From positions 24,674,962 through 24,738,961 of the forward strand of contig CM073522.1 in NCBI GenBank assembly GCA_037074615.1: 64,000 bases of DNA. Direction: 5' to 3'. The notes beneath the pieces were generated by a model, which worked only from the letters and a program-made list of their open reading frames with translations, was not told the DNA's origin and did no database searches. The position numbers and the translations under genes are program-made. Positions 22,498-34,078 of the stretch are shown in pieces. Every line of letters starts with the position of its first letter. Within the stretch, counting starts at the first letter, position 1. This DNA comes from Leucaena leucocephala. Taxonomy: Eukaryota > Streptophyta > Magnoliopsida > Fabales > Fabaceae.

Positions 22498-22904
22498 CTA
22501 GCCTAAGGAAAGTAATGAGCCATGAGATATGAGTACAATGTAGTATCTCTTTGGGAAGATGAATGCAAAGACGAAGTTAAGGTGAGGAAGCTTCACTAGT
22601 TGATAAACTCACCCAGAGAAATTATTTTAAATGGTTTTCTCAGATAGCCTCTAGTATACAGACTAAACTTAGCTTTCCCTTAGCAAAGACGGAGTTCAAG
22701 TCCAAAGCTGAGTACTGATATTCAAAGTTTAGTAGAAGTATGCTTGAGAAGCAAAGAACAGAATCCTCTATGTGTTGAAAATAGAAAAGCATTAGCTAAG
22801 AGCACTCTGGGAGGTAGCTCAAGTTGTAAAGCCAATAGCAAGAGAAAGAGGCAATAGTTCAGACAAGGGACTGATCAAGGTAATGATCAGATTGGAGAGC
22901 AGAG

Positions 22905-23060
22905 ATGTCAATATGGTGGAAAGAGCCATGGCACATGGGAATGCCGAGCAGGGCAAAGCAGTTGTGGTAAGAAAGGCCACTTTGCAAGAGGTTGCCCTAA
23001 GAATGCGGACATTCCTAGGAAAGGTATTTGCTCTTACGCCAGACACAGTCTTCAATATTC
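22905..23060 (+). pseudogene. Second gag zinc-knuckle remnant and start of protease linker, element B
   Basis: In one plus frame, codons from ~22,907 read CQYGGKSHGTWEC, then CGKKGHFARGCP, then PRKG: a tandem zinc knuckle with one Cys lost in each unit. In the next frame KVFALTP follows; this resembles the VFALTP linker that precedes the protease in Tekay/Del-type gypsy polyproteins. No protease active-site D-S/T-G could be found after it. Two unlike knuckle segments in one element suggest the internal region is a patchwork of two gag-bearing sources. Confidence 0.65.
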
Positions 23061-23710
23061 CCTAAGGTCGACCCTAAGAATGGTTAAGAAGAACCATAGT
23101 TGTAAGGGCGACTGAGCTATAAGGCCTAGATAATGATGTGGATAATGAGGAGTTCTTTTCTGATCTAAAGGAAATGGTAATAAAAGGCCAGAGAGACCTA
23201 GAGAAGAGGGTCTAAGGCAAAGCAAAGATAGAACGTAGTTCTATAAGAAAGAGATTGCTAGGGCCTAAAGCTATATAAAGAGTAATCTAGCCCTAATCCA
23301 ATAGCACGTTAAATTTAAAGGTGCTAAGGCAAGAGTAGCCTAAAGATATGTAAGCCCTAAGAAGGGATAAGAAAGTGCAAATGCCACAAAGGTTTGGCAT
23401 AGATGCATGAAGTTATGAGAACAGTTAAGAAAAGTCAGAGAAGTTATCTGGGTTATGATCTCGTATCAGGAGAAAGAAAGTCAGAAGAACAATATCTCTC
23501 CTGAGAGATTAGCAAAGTGTAAGAAGAGTGAAGTAGACCCCAGAATTACATCAAAATTCTAAGGAATAAGATATGAAAGAAATGGACACTACTCACAAGT
23601 GTAATGAGTTGTCCCTAAGTATAAGAGGAGGAATGCCCAAGCCTTAGTCATAAACCAGGAAAGGATATACAGAAGAGCTATATTCAGGATCGTTGACTAA
23701 GATAACAAGT
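23061..23710 (+). other. Decayed 3' internal region of element B
   Basis: Purine-rich sequence with frequent stops and no recognisable RT, RNase H, integrase or chromodomain. It is presumably a remnant or filler between gag and the PPT. Confidence 0.55.
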
Positions 23711-23749
23711 AAATTTCGAGGACGAAATTTATTTTAAGGGGGGTAGAAA
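23711..23749 (+). other. Polypurine tract region of element B
   Basis: AAATTTCGAGGACGAAATTT followed by ATTTTAAGGGGGGTAGAAA immediately before the 3' LTR at 23,750. The G run is the plus-strand primer; the near-palindrome is typical of chromovirus-type gypsy elements. Confidence 0.9.
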
Positions 23750-26700
23750 TGTAACACCCCAATTTTTAGGCCTAGAGATGCCGAAAGAGAAATCAAGGGC
23801 ATAATCGTAATTATGGGAAAGATCGGACTGGTAGCCGATGAGTACCATATTTTGCCAGAAAATAGAGAAAATTATGCTGATCATTTCATTGAACTGTGAA
23901 ATGTGCATATGAGGTCTCTAGGTGTATGAAAGAATTAGAAATATGACCAGGGGTAAAATGGTCATTTTTGAAAAGTGTGCGCGGGAGCGTACTTTCAGGC
24001 CAAAATAGCCCGGTCTGGATAAAATATCTGAAAATACCGGAAGATAGAGAAAAGGATTCCGGATTGAATGACGCAACACAGAATTTTGATTTGAGGTCCC
24101 GATTTTTCTGTAAAAATTCCTGAAGATGGGAATTTACAGTTATAATTGGTAAAGGAAAGGCAGTCCGAATAGAGATGATCGGACTATGGCCAGAGGCCAT
24201 ACAGTGTTGTCTAAGGCCCGTAGTGACACCAGGGAAGGCCCAAGCCCATAATACCAGTTCAGTGGTAAGAGGGGCCGGTGTCCGGGAAAAATGTGCAAAA
24301 TGACGAAAATGCCCTTATGTTATAGAATAACTGAAGAATGAGTAAAGGGTATTTTGGTCATTTGGCTAAGGTTAGACAGTCAAGAAGGGGTATCTGGATA
24401 GTTGACCAGGGCCAGAGAATACTCTGGTAAAATATGAAAAGACAATAATGCCCCTAGACCGAGCAAAGGAAATGAAAGGACTTAAGTGCAATTATGGAAA
24501 GTTTCAAGGCCAAAAAGGAAAGTAGACAAAAATGTGGGGGCCTTAAGTGTAATTTTAGCCAAATAAAAAGGGACTTAAATGAAAAGAAGAAAAGTTCCCT
24601 AGGGCTAAATTGTAATTAAAGAAAGTCAGGCCGGAAGTGGTTTGGACTGTCCGACAGCATTTCAGTCCCAGATTTCACCGGTAGAGAGAGCAAGTGACGC
24701 TCGGTAATCTGGCTTAATACAGGAATTTTTGAAGACTCCAGATAGCCAGAAATGGACTGATCGTCCAAAAGTTATAAAAATTCATACCGGGTATCCTAGA
24801 ATTCAGATCTAGGTGAGAAAATACAGGATGATACGTCCTTATGGGGCGGATGTCGGGAAACTGACAGAATACCGATAGGAGGCCTGTAGAAAAAGTTATT
24901 CGCAAATCAGAAAATCCAGACGGGAGTGTGAGGCCTCGGGGTATCCGATAGGGAGATTTATCGGTATTTAAAAAGGGACTGAATGAGTTCGGATGACCTC
25001 AGTCAGATGACTGATATGACTCACAGGGATGCCTGAACACCGCAGGCTAGTGTTTCGGACAGAAGAAGCCGGTGTCCGGATATGTGTATAAACGGTGAAT
25101 AATAGGTAAAATATTCAATAATTATTAACGAGGGAAGATTCCTCGTAATGCGTGCCATGAAGGTGTTGGACCCAGAAAGGCCCAATAATGGCGCCAACAG
25201 AGGCCCAGTAAGACACTTGGACTGATAGGTGGGCTAGTGTCCGGCAGAACCCCGGAAAAGTGCGAAATTACGAAAATGCCCCTGTGTTGTACAAAAGTGT
25301 AACAGATGAATGAAGGGCATTTTGGTAATTCTGGACAGGCCCAGGAGCCAAGACACGTACAGATAAAGTTACTGAGAGTCAGTATATATCCTGACAGAGT
25401 ACAGAAGGGTATGAAATGACGATTTTACCCTTAGGGTTAAAATAGTGCAAGAAAGGGCACCCAAGGGTATTTTGGTAATTTGCCAAGGGCTGTTTCTTGG
25501 GAATCGAGCCATCAGAGTACTTGGGCTTGATCAGGATCCAAGATAACATTCCCAGAGCCCAAAAACGTAGGCCCAGTAATGTGTGGGAAAAAGTGGCATT
25601 AAAATATTATTTTAATGCTGTTTCAATAAAGTAAAGTTACTCGGTCGGCACGATAATCGAGGAGGTGATCTGATAAAGTCCTGGATTTATCTGAATAGCA
25701 TTGGATGGCGTGACAGGTGCCAGTAAGATGCCACATGGCGCCATCACAGAGGAGGAAGAAAAAGCTGAGGACACGTAGTACGAGGCAGGACACTGGACCG
25801 GTGAGTCAGCCTGCTGAGTCAGCTGCTGACGTGTCCAGGAATTTCAGCATGTGGAAAATGTGGCGCTGAGGTGTCCTGGTGAGGTGTCCCAATGATGTCA
25901 TGCATGATGCAGTAAAGGAGGAATTAAAGAAAATAGGAAAATCCAGGAAAAACCAGGACCGCAGGATCAAAGTTCATGGTAATTACGAGATTGCCATTGG
26001 AGGAGGTTATAAATACCCCCCCCTTTGCCTTCATATGCCACGGCCAAGAGCCATTTTAGAGAGAGGAGGAGGTGCTAGAGAGAGAAAGTGAGAGGAAGAA
26101 AGAAAGAAAGGAAGTTCTGGCGGAGCTGGAAGCAGAATAGAGATAGTAGAGCTCTGCTGAGCCTTTGAGGTAGTAACTAATCTTAGCTTTTATGTAATGG
26201 CTTTGTGACTTGTTGTGCTATTGTTTGGTTGGATTGTTGTCTTATATGTTATGTCTGAAGCTCTGCTGTAATGCTATGATCATATGTTATTAAGCATGGA
26301 AGCACGCAGCATACTTATCTGTACACAATCACAAGCAAGCACTGTCACTCTGCATTAAATATATTGTTATGATTGTTGCTACTGAGATTCCCTCGAATCT
26401 CATCCCAATAAGTAAACCATTACAGGGGAGGTTATGTCAAAATGAATTCTGGGAATTTTAAGAGACGCCGTTATGCTGCCGAAGTAAAGACTGAACATCA
26501 GTATATGATAAGTACTGTGTACGTAGTGCTGTCTAAGGAGGCTAGAAGTGAGTGGACCTAGCCGGTTCATCTAGTCTTTCCTGGGTACTACGTAGAATGG
26601 TAGTTCTCATGAGGGGATTACCGAATCAGTACGGTTCAGTTCTTTGTACAGATGAAGCGTAGTGGTTATGCTGCCGGATTTCAGGCAGAAAAAGATGTAA

Positions 26701-27347
26701 TAGCAGTATGAGAGTTTATGTACATACCCTGATGTAAAACAACTTATTAATTAATAATAAATATTGTTTGGCATGTTTGACTGATGTATGATGGATGTAT
26801 GTATATGTATGCAAAGTAGAAATGCTGAAAATTAACGCTATGAACAGTAACCCGTGGTGACATGAGGATGTTTGACCCATAATTAAAAATAGTAAATGGA
26901 TGAATAAATGTATTATATTTTTATGGTAGATATTAGACATACCAAGCTTTAATTTGATATATAAAACGTATCATTTGGATGTCTACACAAGGAGATATAA
27001 ATTATCAAAGTTGGGACCAGAATGCTGGATTCAGGAGAAAAACGCTGGATGAACAGTAAAATAGAAACGTTGACTGACGATGACTCGGTCAAGGAATGGT
27101 CAAATAATTATTTTTCCCTGAAATATAAGTGAGTTATCTTAATTTATCAATTGCAACCACTTCATTTCGATTTTTCTAGAATTAGTTATGATTTTTCGAA
27201 GTCGGGTCACTCATCTGGAAGTTACACTGTGAACAGTACTCGATAAGAGTAAAACTCCAGATTGAGAAATTGGACTTCAATGACCTTGAAAGTGGTTCTA
27301 AATGCTACCAAATGGTCCATAAGACATATGAAAGTAAGGATGTTTCA
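23750..27347 (+). repeat. 3' LTR of element B (3,598 bp)
   Basis: Same length as the 5' LTR and nearly identical. TATA at 26,008-26,015, leader hairpins at about 26,384-26,401 and 26,521-26,593. Followed directly by the right TSD copy AGATC (27,348-27,352). Confidence 0.95.
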
Positions 27348-27352
27348 AGATC

Positions 27353-27631
27353 AACAGGATTAAAGAAGCTATCACGGGGTTGATGGCGGCGAACTTTTGA
27401 GCGAAAATCTCTTAAACTTGCTTTCAGTCTGTCAACTTTCTGATTCAATTCTTCCACGGAGTCCTCCAGCCCATTGAAGTGCAGTATGAGTTCCTCAAGG
27501 CGCTCCATCAGAGTCACAACCAGGGGAGGAGGAGAAGGAACAGAAGGGTGAGGATCAGGATGTTTGTCTTCAAAGTCATCTCTATTTCTTTTATGGGGCG
27601 GAGAAGGAGGCGTGCGTAAGGAAGAGGCCAT
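27353..27631 (-). pseudogene. Small proline-rich/coiled-coil CACTA ORF, copy 1 N-terminal part (CACTA-1)
   Basis: Minus-strand ORF from an ATG at 27,629-27,631. It has three parts: a Ser/Pro-rich N-terminus (MASS..TPPSPPHKRNRDDFED, then PSVPSPPP); a leucine/valine heptad segment (MERLEELI, LEDSVEELNQKVDRL) predicted to be a coiled coil; and a basic segment (SKVRRHQ) before an acidic tail. Element B cut it after ..FFNPVD; its last 15 codons are at 15,491-15,538. Four copies of this ORF occur in the window, two per CACTA. I do not recognise a family. A coiled-coil accessory or DNA-binding protein of the transposon is a guess. Confidence 0.7.
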
Positions 27632-27884
27632 TGGAAGAGTCAAATAGATGAAAATAAAATAAAACAGAGATAAAGTGATGAGACGAAATGTACAGATCGA
27701 TCATAAGAATGGTATACATATATATATAATTCATGATCAATAAGAATATAAAAGAATGCAATTGGCCTTGTATCATAATGACTACAAACATTGGGAACAG
27801 AAGAAGTGAAATGAACGGTCTAAAGAATAAAGAAAGCGCGCGGGAAAGCATAGACAGGAAACTAAAAAGGCAGATAGGACGAAG

Positions 27885-27985
27885 CTAATCTGCACCGGGT
27901 GTTTATATTTTAAATCGGTTACTTTTAAAACCGGTGTAAAAATTTAATTTTTTTTAAACCGTCTTCTCCTTAGTGACCGGTTTAA
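27885..27985. repeat. CCGGT(TT/GTG)AAA repeat cluster upstream of small ORF copy 1
   Basis: CACCGGGTG, AATCGGTTAC, AACCGGTGTAAA, AAACCGTC and GACCGGTTTAAAA motifs in 100 bp, about 250 bp upstream of the small ORF start at 27,631. The matching cluster in CACTA-2 is at 62,335-62,400 (shorter). Confidence 0.65.
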
Positions 27986-28189
27986 AAGTGGGATTTAGAT
28001 AAAAAATAAACGGATTATCAGCAACGTATGCAGAACAAGAAACTTGTTAGACACACATTCATTCAAATTAAACTTTACTATCAAACTTTACATCTTGAAA
28101 TCTATATAAATACAATATCATCATCTCCTCATTCTTTTTATCACATCAAAAAGGAGGTGGGGAATAGGGAAAGGCAGGTGACCCCGTTT

Positions 28190-28522
28190 TCACTCATCTT
28201 CTTTCGAGTCAGTATTTTGGGAGTCAGAATTGGGATCAACAACAGGATGAAAGAAATCATCCTGTTGATGGCGACGAACTTCAGAACGGAAGGCTCTGAA
28301 ATATTGATTCATCCGCTCAACTTTCAGGCCTAGTTCTTCCACCAAGCGCTCTAGGGCATTGAAGCGCGGGATGAGTTCCTCTAGGCACTCCACTAGTTAC
28401 TGGAGCAGGGGAGGAGGAGAAGGAACTGAAGGGTTATCATGATGACAGACATTTTTTTCTTCAAAATTAGTTCTTTGTGTTTTATGAGGCGGAGAAGGAG
28501 GGGTGGATGAGGAAGAAGCCAT
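28190..28522 (-). pseudogene. Small proline-rich/coiled-coil CACTA ORF, copy 2 (CACTA-1), with in-frame stop
   Basis: Minus strand, ATG at 28,520-28,522. The N-terminal block MASSSSTPPSPPHKTQR is followed by PSVPSPPPLLQ and then an in-frame TAA at 28,397-28,399. Beyond it the same frame continues with LVECLEELIPRFNALERLVEEL, a basic EVRRHQQD segment and an acidic tail ending KEDE, stop at 28,190. Layout equals copy 1, so it arose by tandem duplication inside the element. The stop sits at the junction between the proline-rich and coiled-coil parts; CACTA-2 copy 2 has a different stop one codon away. Confidence 0.7.
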
Positions 28523-28659
28523 TGGAGAGTTAAGATAGAAGATAGAAGAAATGAATATAAAATAGATATCGGAGAAGGTGATCATGATGAACTACGTACT
28601 ACTGCGCATGTCTGAGAAGACTTGACATAAAATGGCGGGAAAGGATACAGACGGAGTTA

Positions 28660-28877
28660 ATCTAAATCAGACTAAATATTTCCACATCGGTCACTATAAC
28701 ATCCACTGTAGAAAGTAAACATCTAAACCGGACTACATTTTTCCACATCGGTCACGAGTAAATACAGTGTAAATATTTCATATTATTTACAAAAATGCCA
28801 CCGGTCATTTTTTTAACACCGTCTCCGCATTGACCGGTTTAAAAATGGGGATTTCGAATGCCAATTTTCCACCAGTG
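28660..28877 (-). repeat. Right terminus and subterminal repeats of CACTA-1
   Basis: Ends at 28,877 with CACTGGTGGAAAATTGGC on the minus strand, preceded by repeated CCACATCGGTCAC, CTAAACCGGAC and GACCGGTTTAAAA motifs. It parallels 63,070-63,293 almost base for base. This block is also the upstream region of small ORF copy 2. Confidence 0.85.
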
Positions 28878-31737
28878 TCTAACTTGTTTAAGGGGGTCAG
28901 TCTAACTAAATCATAGCATCACTAAGCCATAACCTTATGTTCTGTACCATAATCTTATGCTCTGAGCTAGAACCCTTGTCTCTGATATCAAAATATAACA
29001 TCCTTACTTTTGTACATCTTAGAGACCATTCAGTAGCATTTAGAACCACTTATAAGACCTTGGAAGTCCATTAGCTAAAACTAGAATTTTTACTCTTCTC
29101 GAGTTATTATTCATATGGTATTCCAAATTAGGCAACGAACTTCAAAAAATTATAATTAATTTTAGAAAAATTGAAATGATGTGGTTCAAAATTCTACTCG
29201 AAGCTAACATCTTGAAATTTAAGAAAAAAATAATTTTCTGACCAAATGCTTAGCCAATTAATACAGTTTAATCATCAAATATTATTGTTCATTTGGTCAA
29301 AAATTCTGAAAATAGATTCCGGTCCCTGACTTTGGAAAATTTGTTCTCTTTGTATAGATATCAAAATAAGGTGTTCTTAGGGTCAAAACGAAACTTGACA
29401 TGTTAACTAAATGTCTATAAAATTTCATATATTTATTCCATCATTTACTATTTTTCATTACATTATGAACATTATTGCTCATATTGGTCATACAACATCA
29501 TTACATATAACAATTCTTCATATAAGATTTACACAATCCAATCTCTAACTTTTATCCATGCTTCTTCATCCTTTTTCATCATTCATAAACCTGTTGAGAT
29601 TGGGATTACATGGAGAGGGTGAGATTTCTGGGGAAATCTCAGTAGCAAACGGTACTAAATAATGCATATATTAATGTAAATACTTGTGCTTTCTTGTGAA
29701 AGTGTTAACATTGTGTAATGTGCATGCTTCCATGTATCATATAAAATACAATCGGCCAAAGTAATCATAGAAACAGAGCTTTAATCATATACACATGAGC
29801 ACACAATTCAACAAAGCCATAGCACAACCAAGCATAACATTCAATACATATAAGTTTAGAATAAGTTTACTACCTCACACAACTTTTCATTTTAAAACCA
29901 TTGTAAGCATCAAAATCATGAAATTCCAATCATTGTTCATAAGAGTGAACAGTAACAGAGAAGAATTCTAAGAAATACAACTTTCAATTCCAATGCTTCC
30001 AAGGATCAAAACCTATCCAATCCTACATAAAATCATCATATAAATTCAATGGAAGCATTAGATCATTGAAATTCCATCTCCTTCTATAATGAACAGTGCA
30101 GACCGAAAGCTCTCTTCTATAGCAAAGTCAAGAATATCAACTTGATTCAACAACCAATCATCTAACTAGCTTGTTTAAGCTTCAATCACATAACTCTAAC
30201 TTTAATTTCTTCTTTCTCTTTTTATCTAGAGTGTTGGACAGCACATACACCCTATAAAAAACTCAACTTTCTTTCGTGAAAACCCTAAGTTCAAGCTCCC
30301 AAATCAAAAGAGAATAAGTTAGGATGGATTACTTACCTTTAATCTCTAGCTTGCTTAAAATTTGGACCTTGGATTCTTCTTTGTCTTGGCTTGAGTTTCC
30401 ATTTTGACATAGCCTCCCCAAGGGTTCTTCCTTCACGATTTTGAATCAGAAATATGGGGGTATTTATAGAAAAATCCAATGGAAAATAGAAGACCAAGAT
30501 CACTTTATGTACTATTTGATCTAATAGCTCACATTTATTCTTGGATTAAACTTTTCTTAAAAGCCAATTATGACATCATCAAGGGACACCTAATAGTACA
30601 TGTGGAGAAATTTTCAAGGGAAGAAGCATCTGGAAAAATTCTAGTTTAATCCGATACCGGCTTAGTCTGATTCCCTAAAAAACCAGACTATTTTATAATT
30701 CTAATTTTTCTGAGATTCCATAATATGCTTTTTGATCTTAAATCTAGTATCCAGACTCTTCATACCATTAACATTCTTAGAATGGGTCTAAACTTAATTA
30801 CAGATCCCTTGTCAAATTACTAAAATGCCCTTTGGTTCTTCTTTATGTACTTTAATATCTCTAGGGCATTATCGTCTTTTCACACCTCATCAGAGTATTC
30901 CCTGACCTTGGTCAACTATTTTGAGAATTCTCCTTGACCGTCTAACCTTATTCAAATGACCAAAATACCCTTCGTCTATCTCTGGCTCAATGACACAACA
31001 CAGTGCCATACACAGTGCCATTTTTGTAATTTTATATTTTTTTGAGTCTTTATGAAGCCTAGCCCACATACTTATCTAAAAATATTATTGGGCCTATAAG
31101 GAGCCATTTTGGGCCTTCTACATGATCCACTGCCTTCATGGGCTTAACTATCGAGAAATTTCTCTGAAATGTATTTATCGAGTGTTTTAATTCACTGTAA
31201 ATTCCACAATAAATTCTATATAACTCCTTCTTAAGTTTTGTCAGTTTCATAAAGTCTTATATTAATTATAAGAATTTATTGCCAAATTTTATCTGATTCT
31301 GAGGTTCAGAGGATATTGTATTAATTTTTCTTTCTTCAGAAATTCATATCAATTTTTCGGGACCTCAAATCAAAATTCTGTGCCACATCAAACTGATCAG
31401 AATAATTTTCTCTACTTACTTGAAAATTTTGGGATTGAACTGATTCTGGGCATTTTTCGGCATTTTCTGGCTCAACTTTCTTATAATTACCATTTTACCC
31501 TGGAACTTTTAAAAATTATATTGTAGGCCTTCAACTTTTCATAATTACACTTAATGGCCTAAAGTTTATGTCTACTTTACATTTTGCACCATATAACTTT
31601 TAGACTTTTTAGTTTAGTCCCTCTTCTTTAAACCTTTGTCTAATCATCATTTTTCCTCTCTATTCATTATCACAATCTTTTCCAAACATCTTTCCTTTAT
31701 CAGTCTTATATAGATAGAGAAAAATTAGGATATGACA
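28878..31737 (-). mobile_element. Element C: old gypsy-type element, 5' LTR and start of internal region
   Basis: 28,878-28,991 matches the PBS-proximal internal region of element A, with a decayed PBS (TGATATCAGAG on the minus strand near 28,980-28,991). The LTR follows from 28,996 to 31,737, where the minus-strand terminus reads TGTCATATCC, a decayed TGTAACATCC. It has TATA at 30,461-30,468 and the paired-change hairpin at 29,621-29,640. Similarity to the LTR of A is clear but patchy (for example 29,640-30,180 against 1,540-2,490), so C is the oldest gypsy-type copy here. CACTA-1 is inserted in its internal part. Confidence 0.75.
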
Positions 31738-32319
31738 GGCGGCGTCAATTAACAAGGAGAGAGTGAGGGAACCTTGTGATAGAGAGAGTGCGATCGTCAC
31801 GGGAAAATAAGGAATGAAGTGGCACCAAATAGAATTGCACGTTATAAATTAGGCCACATATTTATGCCGGCCATACCCATAAACCCATGTAAATATACAT
31901 AATACACATTCATATGTAAGACTGAATTTCCTCTAATAACAACCAGTGTAAATTTAAGTAAACCAATATTAATAATCTTTCCTGGCCATGACATTATTAT
32001 TATTACTATTATTATTATTTGACCAAATTAATTAATATTTAAATTAAATATCAAGAGACTAAAATAATAAGATTTATCTATTTATATATATTAATGTGGC
32101 CCATGAGGGGCCACGCAAAAATAAATATATTTATAAATTTAAAAAAATTAAAAAATAATAAATAAAAACTATTTAAACCTAAAACATAATTAATAAAAGT
32201 AAAAAACATAAAGTTAAGTTAAAAAAAATTAAAACTAAAATTCCTCCTTATCATCGGAGGAGTGGGAGGTTGTCGCACTCCTAGGTTTATTTTAGCATGG
32301 ACTTGGCAGGGGTTGTCAT
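31738..32319. other. AT-rich unassigned stretch with (ATT)n microsatellite
   Basis: No gene seen. 31,840-31,960 carries weak AACCAGTGTAAA and GCCGGCC words and a CACGGGAAAATAAGG phrase also present at 51,637-51,651 upstream of the CACTA-2 TNPA-like gene, so it may be a CACTA remnant. (ATT)n with one interruption at 31,992-32,020, then A/T-rich runs to ~32,240. Confidence 0.45.
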
Positions 32320-33027
32320 TGTTAGTTATAGGCAGACACTCCTAAGAAAGGGGTGAATTGGGTGTTTAAAAATTTTAACAAAAATTTAAACTCAACAGAT
32401 TGCAAGAATATGATTGATAAAATAGAATAGAGTTCAGAGAGATTTCACTGAGGAAATGCAAATCAGTTTATATTGGTTTAGACCTAACTCTTGTCATACA
32501 TCTAGTCCTCAGTGGCCTTCTTAGATTTTTACTATCTCCAAGATTTCAATGAGCTCTTAGCGCCTTCAGTACAGTAATTGACTCACTCTCAATTACTCCC
32601 CTTACTTCCCCGTAAGGTTATAATCCTAGCTTAAGAGAACCAATCTCTTAAGGAAACATAATGAATGAAGGAAAAACTATTCTCAATCTCTCACAAGAGT
32701 GTATATGTTGATACACACTGAAGCTCAATAAATGTTGGGTTACAGAGAGAATGAAGAAAACTGAGAATGTAACAAAAGTTGTTTCAGCAGTTGGTTGGTT
32801 TCTTCATTCAATGTCGAATCCTTAAATAACATTTACTTCGATTATAACCGTTTAAACTCATATTTGTAGCTGTTGGAGTGAAGGCTTGGTTAGTTGTTGT
32901 CAGGTAGGTAAGCATTTAATTTGTTGCCAGAAGTAGAAAGTTTCCGTTGCATGTAGCCTTTATCATTTTGAATTCATAGCCTTTTCTAAATACACTCAAT
33001 TAAAATGATCTGTTAGCTGTTGATACA
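32320..33027 (-). repeat. 3' LTR of copia element D
   Basis: 708 bp aligned over its length with 36,966-37,679. Termini on the minus strand TGTATCAACAG...CTAACA. No polypurine tract is seen on its inner side, consistent with a deletion reaching to the LTR edge. Confidence 0.8.
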
Positions 33028-33249
33028 TTAATTGGTCCATTTGTTGATTGGGAGGTCCTTCTTGCTTACTATCAAGCATTCTTCTGAGTAAAAAATGATC
33101 CATTTGTCTTTATCCATAGTTTGACTCACACTAAAGAGGTTGTGGCATAGTCCTTCCACGTAGTACACATCTTCCACTTTCATCCCTTTTTTACTTCCCA
33201 CTTCTCCTATTCTAGCAATCTTTTCAGATTAGTTTCTTCTGAAGCTTAC

Positions 33250-33375
33250 GTTGCCTCTTTCCTTATGATAAAGCTTAAGGAATTTTTTTGCATCTCCGGT
33301 CATATGTCTAGAGCATCCATTGTCAATATACCATTTGTTGTTCTTGGATGCTTTAAGACAGACCTGAAACATAAT
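33250..33375 (-). pseudogene. Copia protease active-site region with D-N-G (element D)
   Basis: On the minus strand the frame reads KASKNNKWYIDNGCSRHMTGD, then KKFLKLYHKERGNVSF. This is the start of the copia protease, normally W(Y/I)LDSGCSRHMTGD. The catalytic triad D-S/T-G is changed to D-N-G, which should abolish activity. It is followed by a truncated remainder and the 3' LTR. Confidence 0.8.
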
Positions 33376-34078
33376 CATTTAACTTTAGGTACTCAGACTT
33401 TCTTGGGTCCTTTTAGGTTAGTTTGGATTACCTTAGGTATATAAGTGCCTTTAGATACCTATTTTAATGTGCCGTAGGGTCCATTCTTTTTCTGATAACA
33501 AGAGGCAATAGAGTGACCCTTATAGTTGTAGTATGAGCATTTAGCAAATATATTTTAAGTATGCACAATGTTTCTAAAATAATTCATATATGATTTATTT
33601 CCTAATTTTTTATTTCCTCTTTATTTATCCAAGTTAGGATCAATACCCTATTCTAGATTTATCAGAGACACACCTCTGATTCCCAAGATATTAAGCATTT
33701 CACTACTTTTAGTGAATTTCTGTAGAGTCTTAGATAACTCTCTATTTTTCTTTTCAAATCCTTCATAGTTAGTATATTTTGATATAACTTCAGGTGATAT
33801 ATTTATCTTTTCTAAACTATAAATTTTCTTTTTAGAGTTTACAAACTCTTTAGCTAACTTAATGAATTCAGCGTGTAATTCATCATAGGTTGGTCAGCAG
33901 TTATTACCTCTTCAGTCTCTGACTCGTGTTCTTCTTGAATGACTAGACATATATTTGCTTTTTCTTTGTTATCACTGTCTTCAATTTCTAATGAACTTTC
34001 TCCCCAAATTGACGAGATGAATGCTTTCTTTTTCTCAAATTTTTCTTTCTTCTTTTCCTTGTCTCTCCTAGAAAGTTG

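Larger units (their letters stand above)
15539..27347 (+). mobile_element. Element B: complete young Ty3/gypsy-type LARD-like retrotransposon
   Basis: 11,809 bp with two LTRs of exactly 3,598 bp, a TGGTATCAGAGC PBS, a PPT and a perfect AGATC TSD. By eye I found only three differences between the LTRs (for example near 15,937/24,148, 16,470/24,681 and 18,708/26,919), so insertion is recent. The 4.6-kb internal region holds gag fragments, two separate zinc-knuckle remnants and several short motif arrays, but no RT, integrase or RNase H that I can recognise. It must have been mobilised by an autonomous partner. It sits inside the small ORF of CACTA-1. Confidence 0.95.
13824..28877 (-). mobile_element. 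CACTA-1: En/Spm-type DNA transposon, deleted and split by element B
   Basis: Right end at 28,877 with terminal CACTGGTGGAAAATTGGC (minus strand), nearly identical to the right end of CACTA-2 (63,293). It carries a TNP2-derived gene, CCGGTGTAAA-type repeat clusters and two copies of a small proline-rich/coiled-coil ORF, all on the minus strand. Element B (15,539-27,347) is inserted in the first small ORF; removing B and one AGATC restores collinearity with CACTA-2 at 58,621-58,710. The left part is disrupted by LTR-X and lies outside the window. It is inserted in the internal region of element C; the bases after its end are TCT. Confidence 0.85.
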
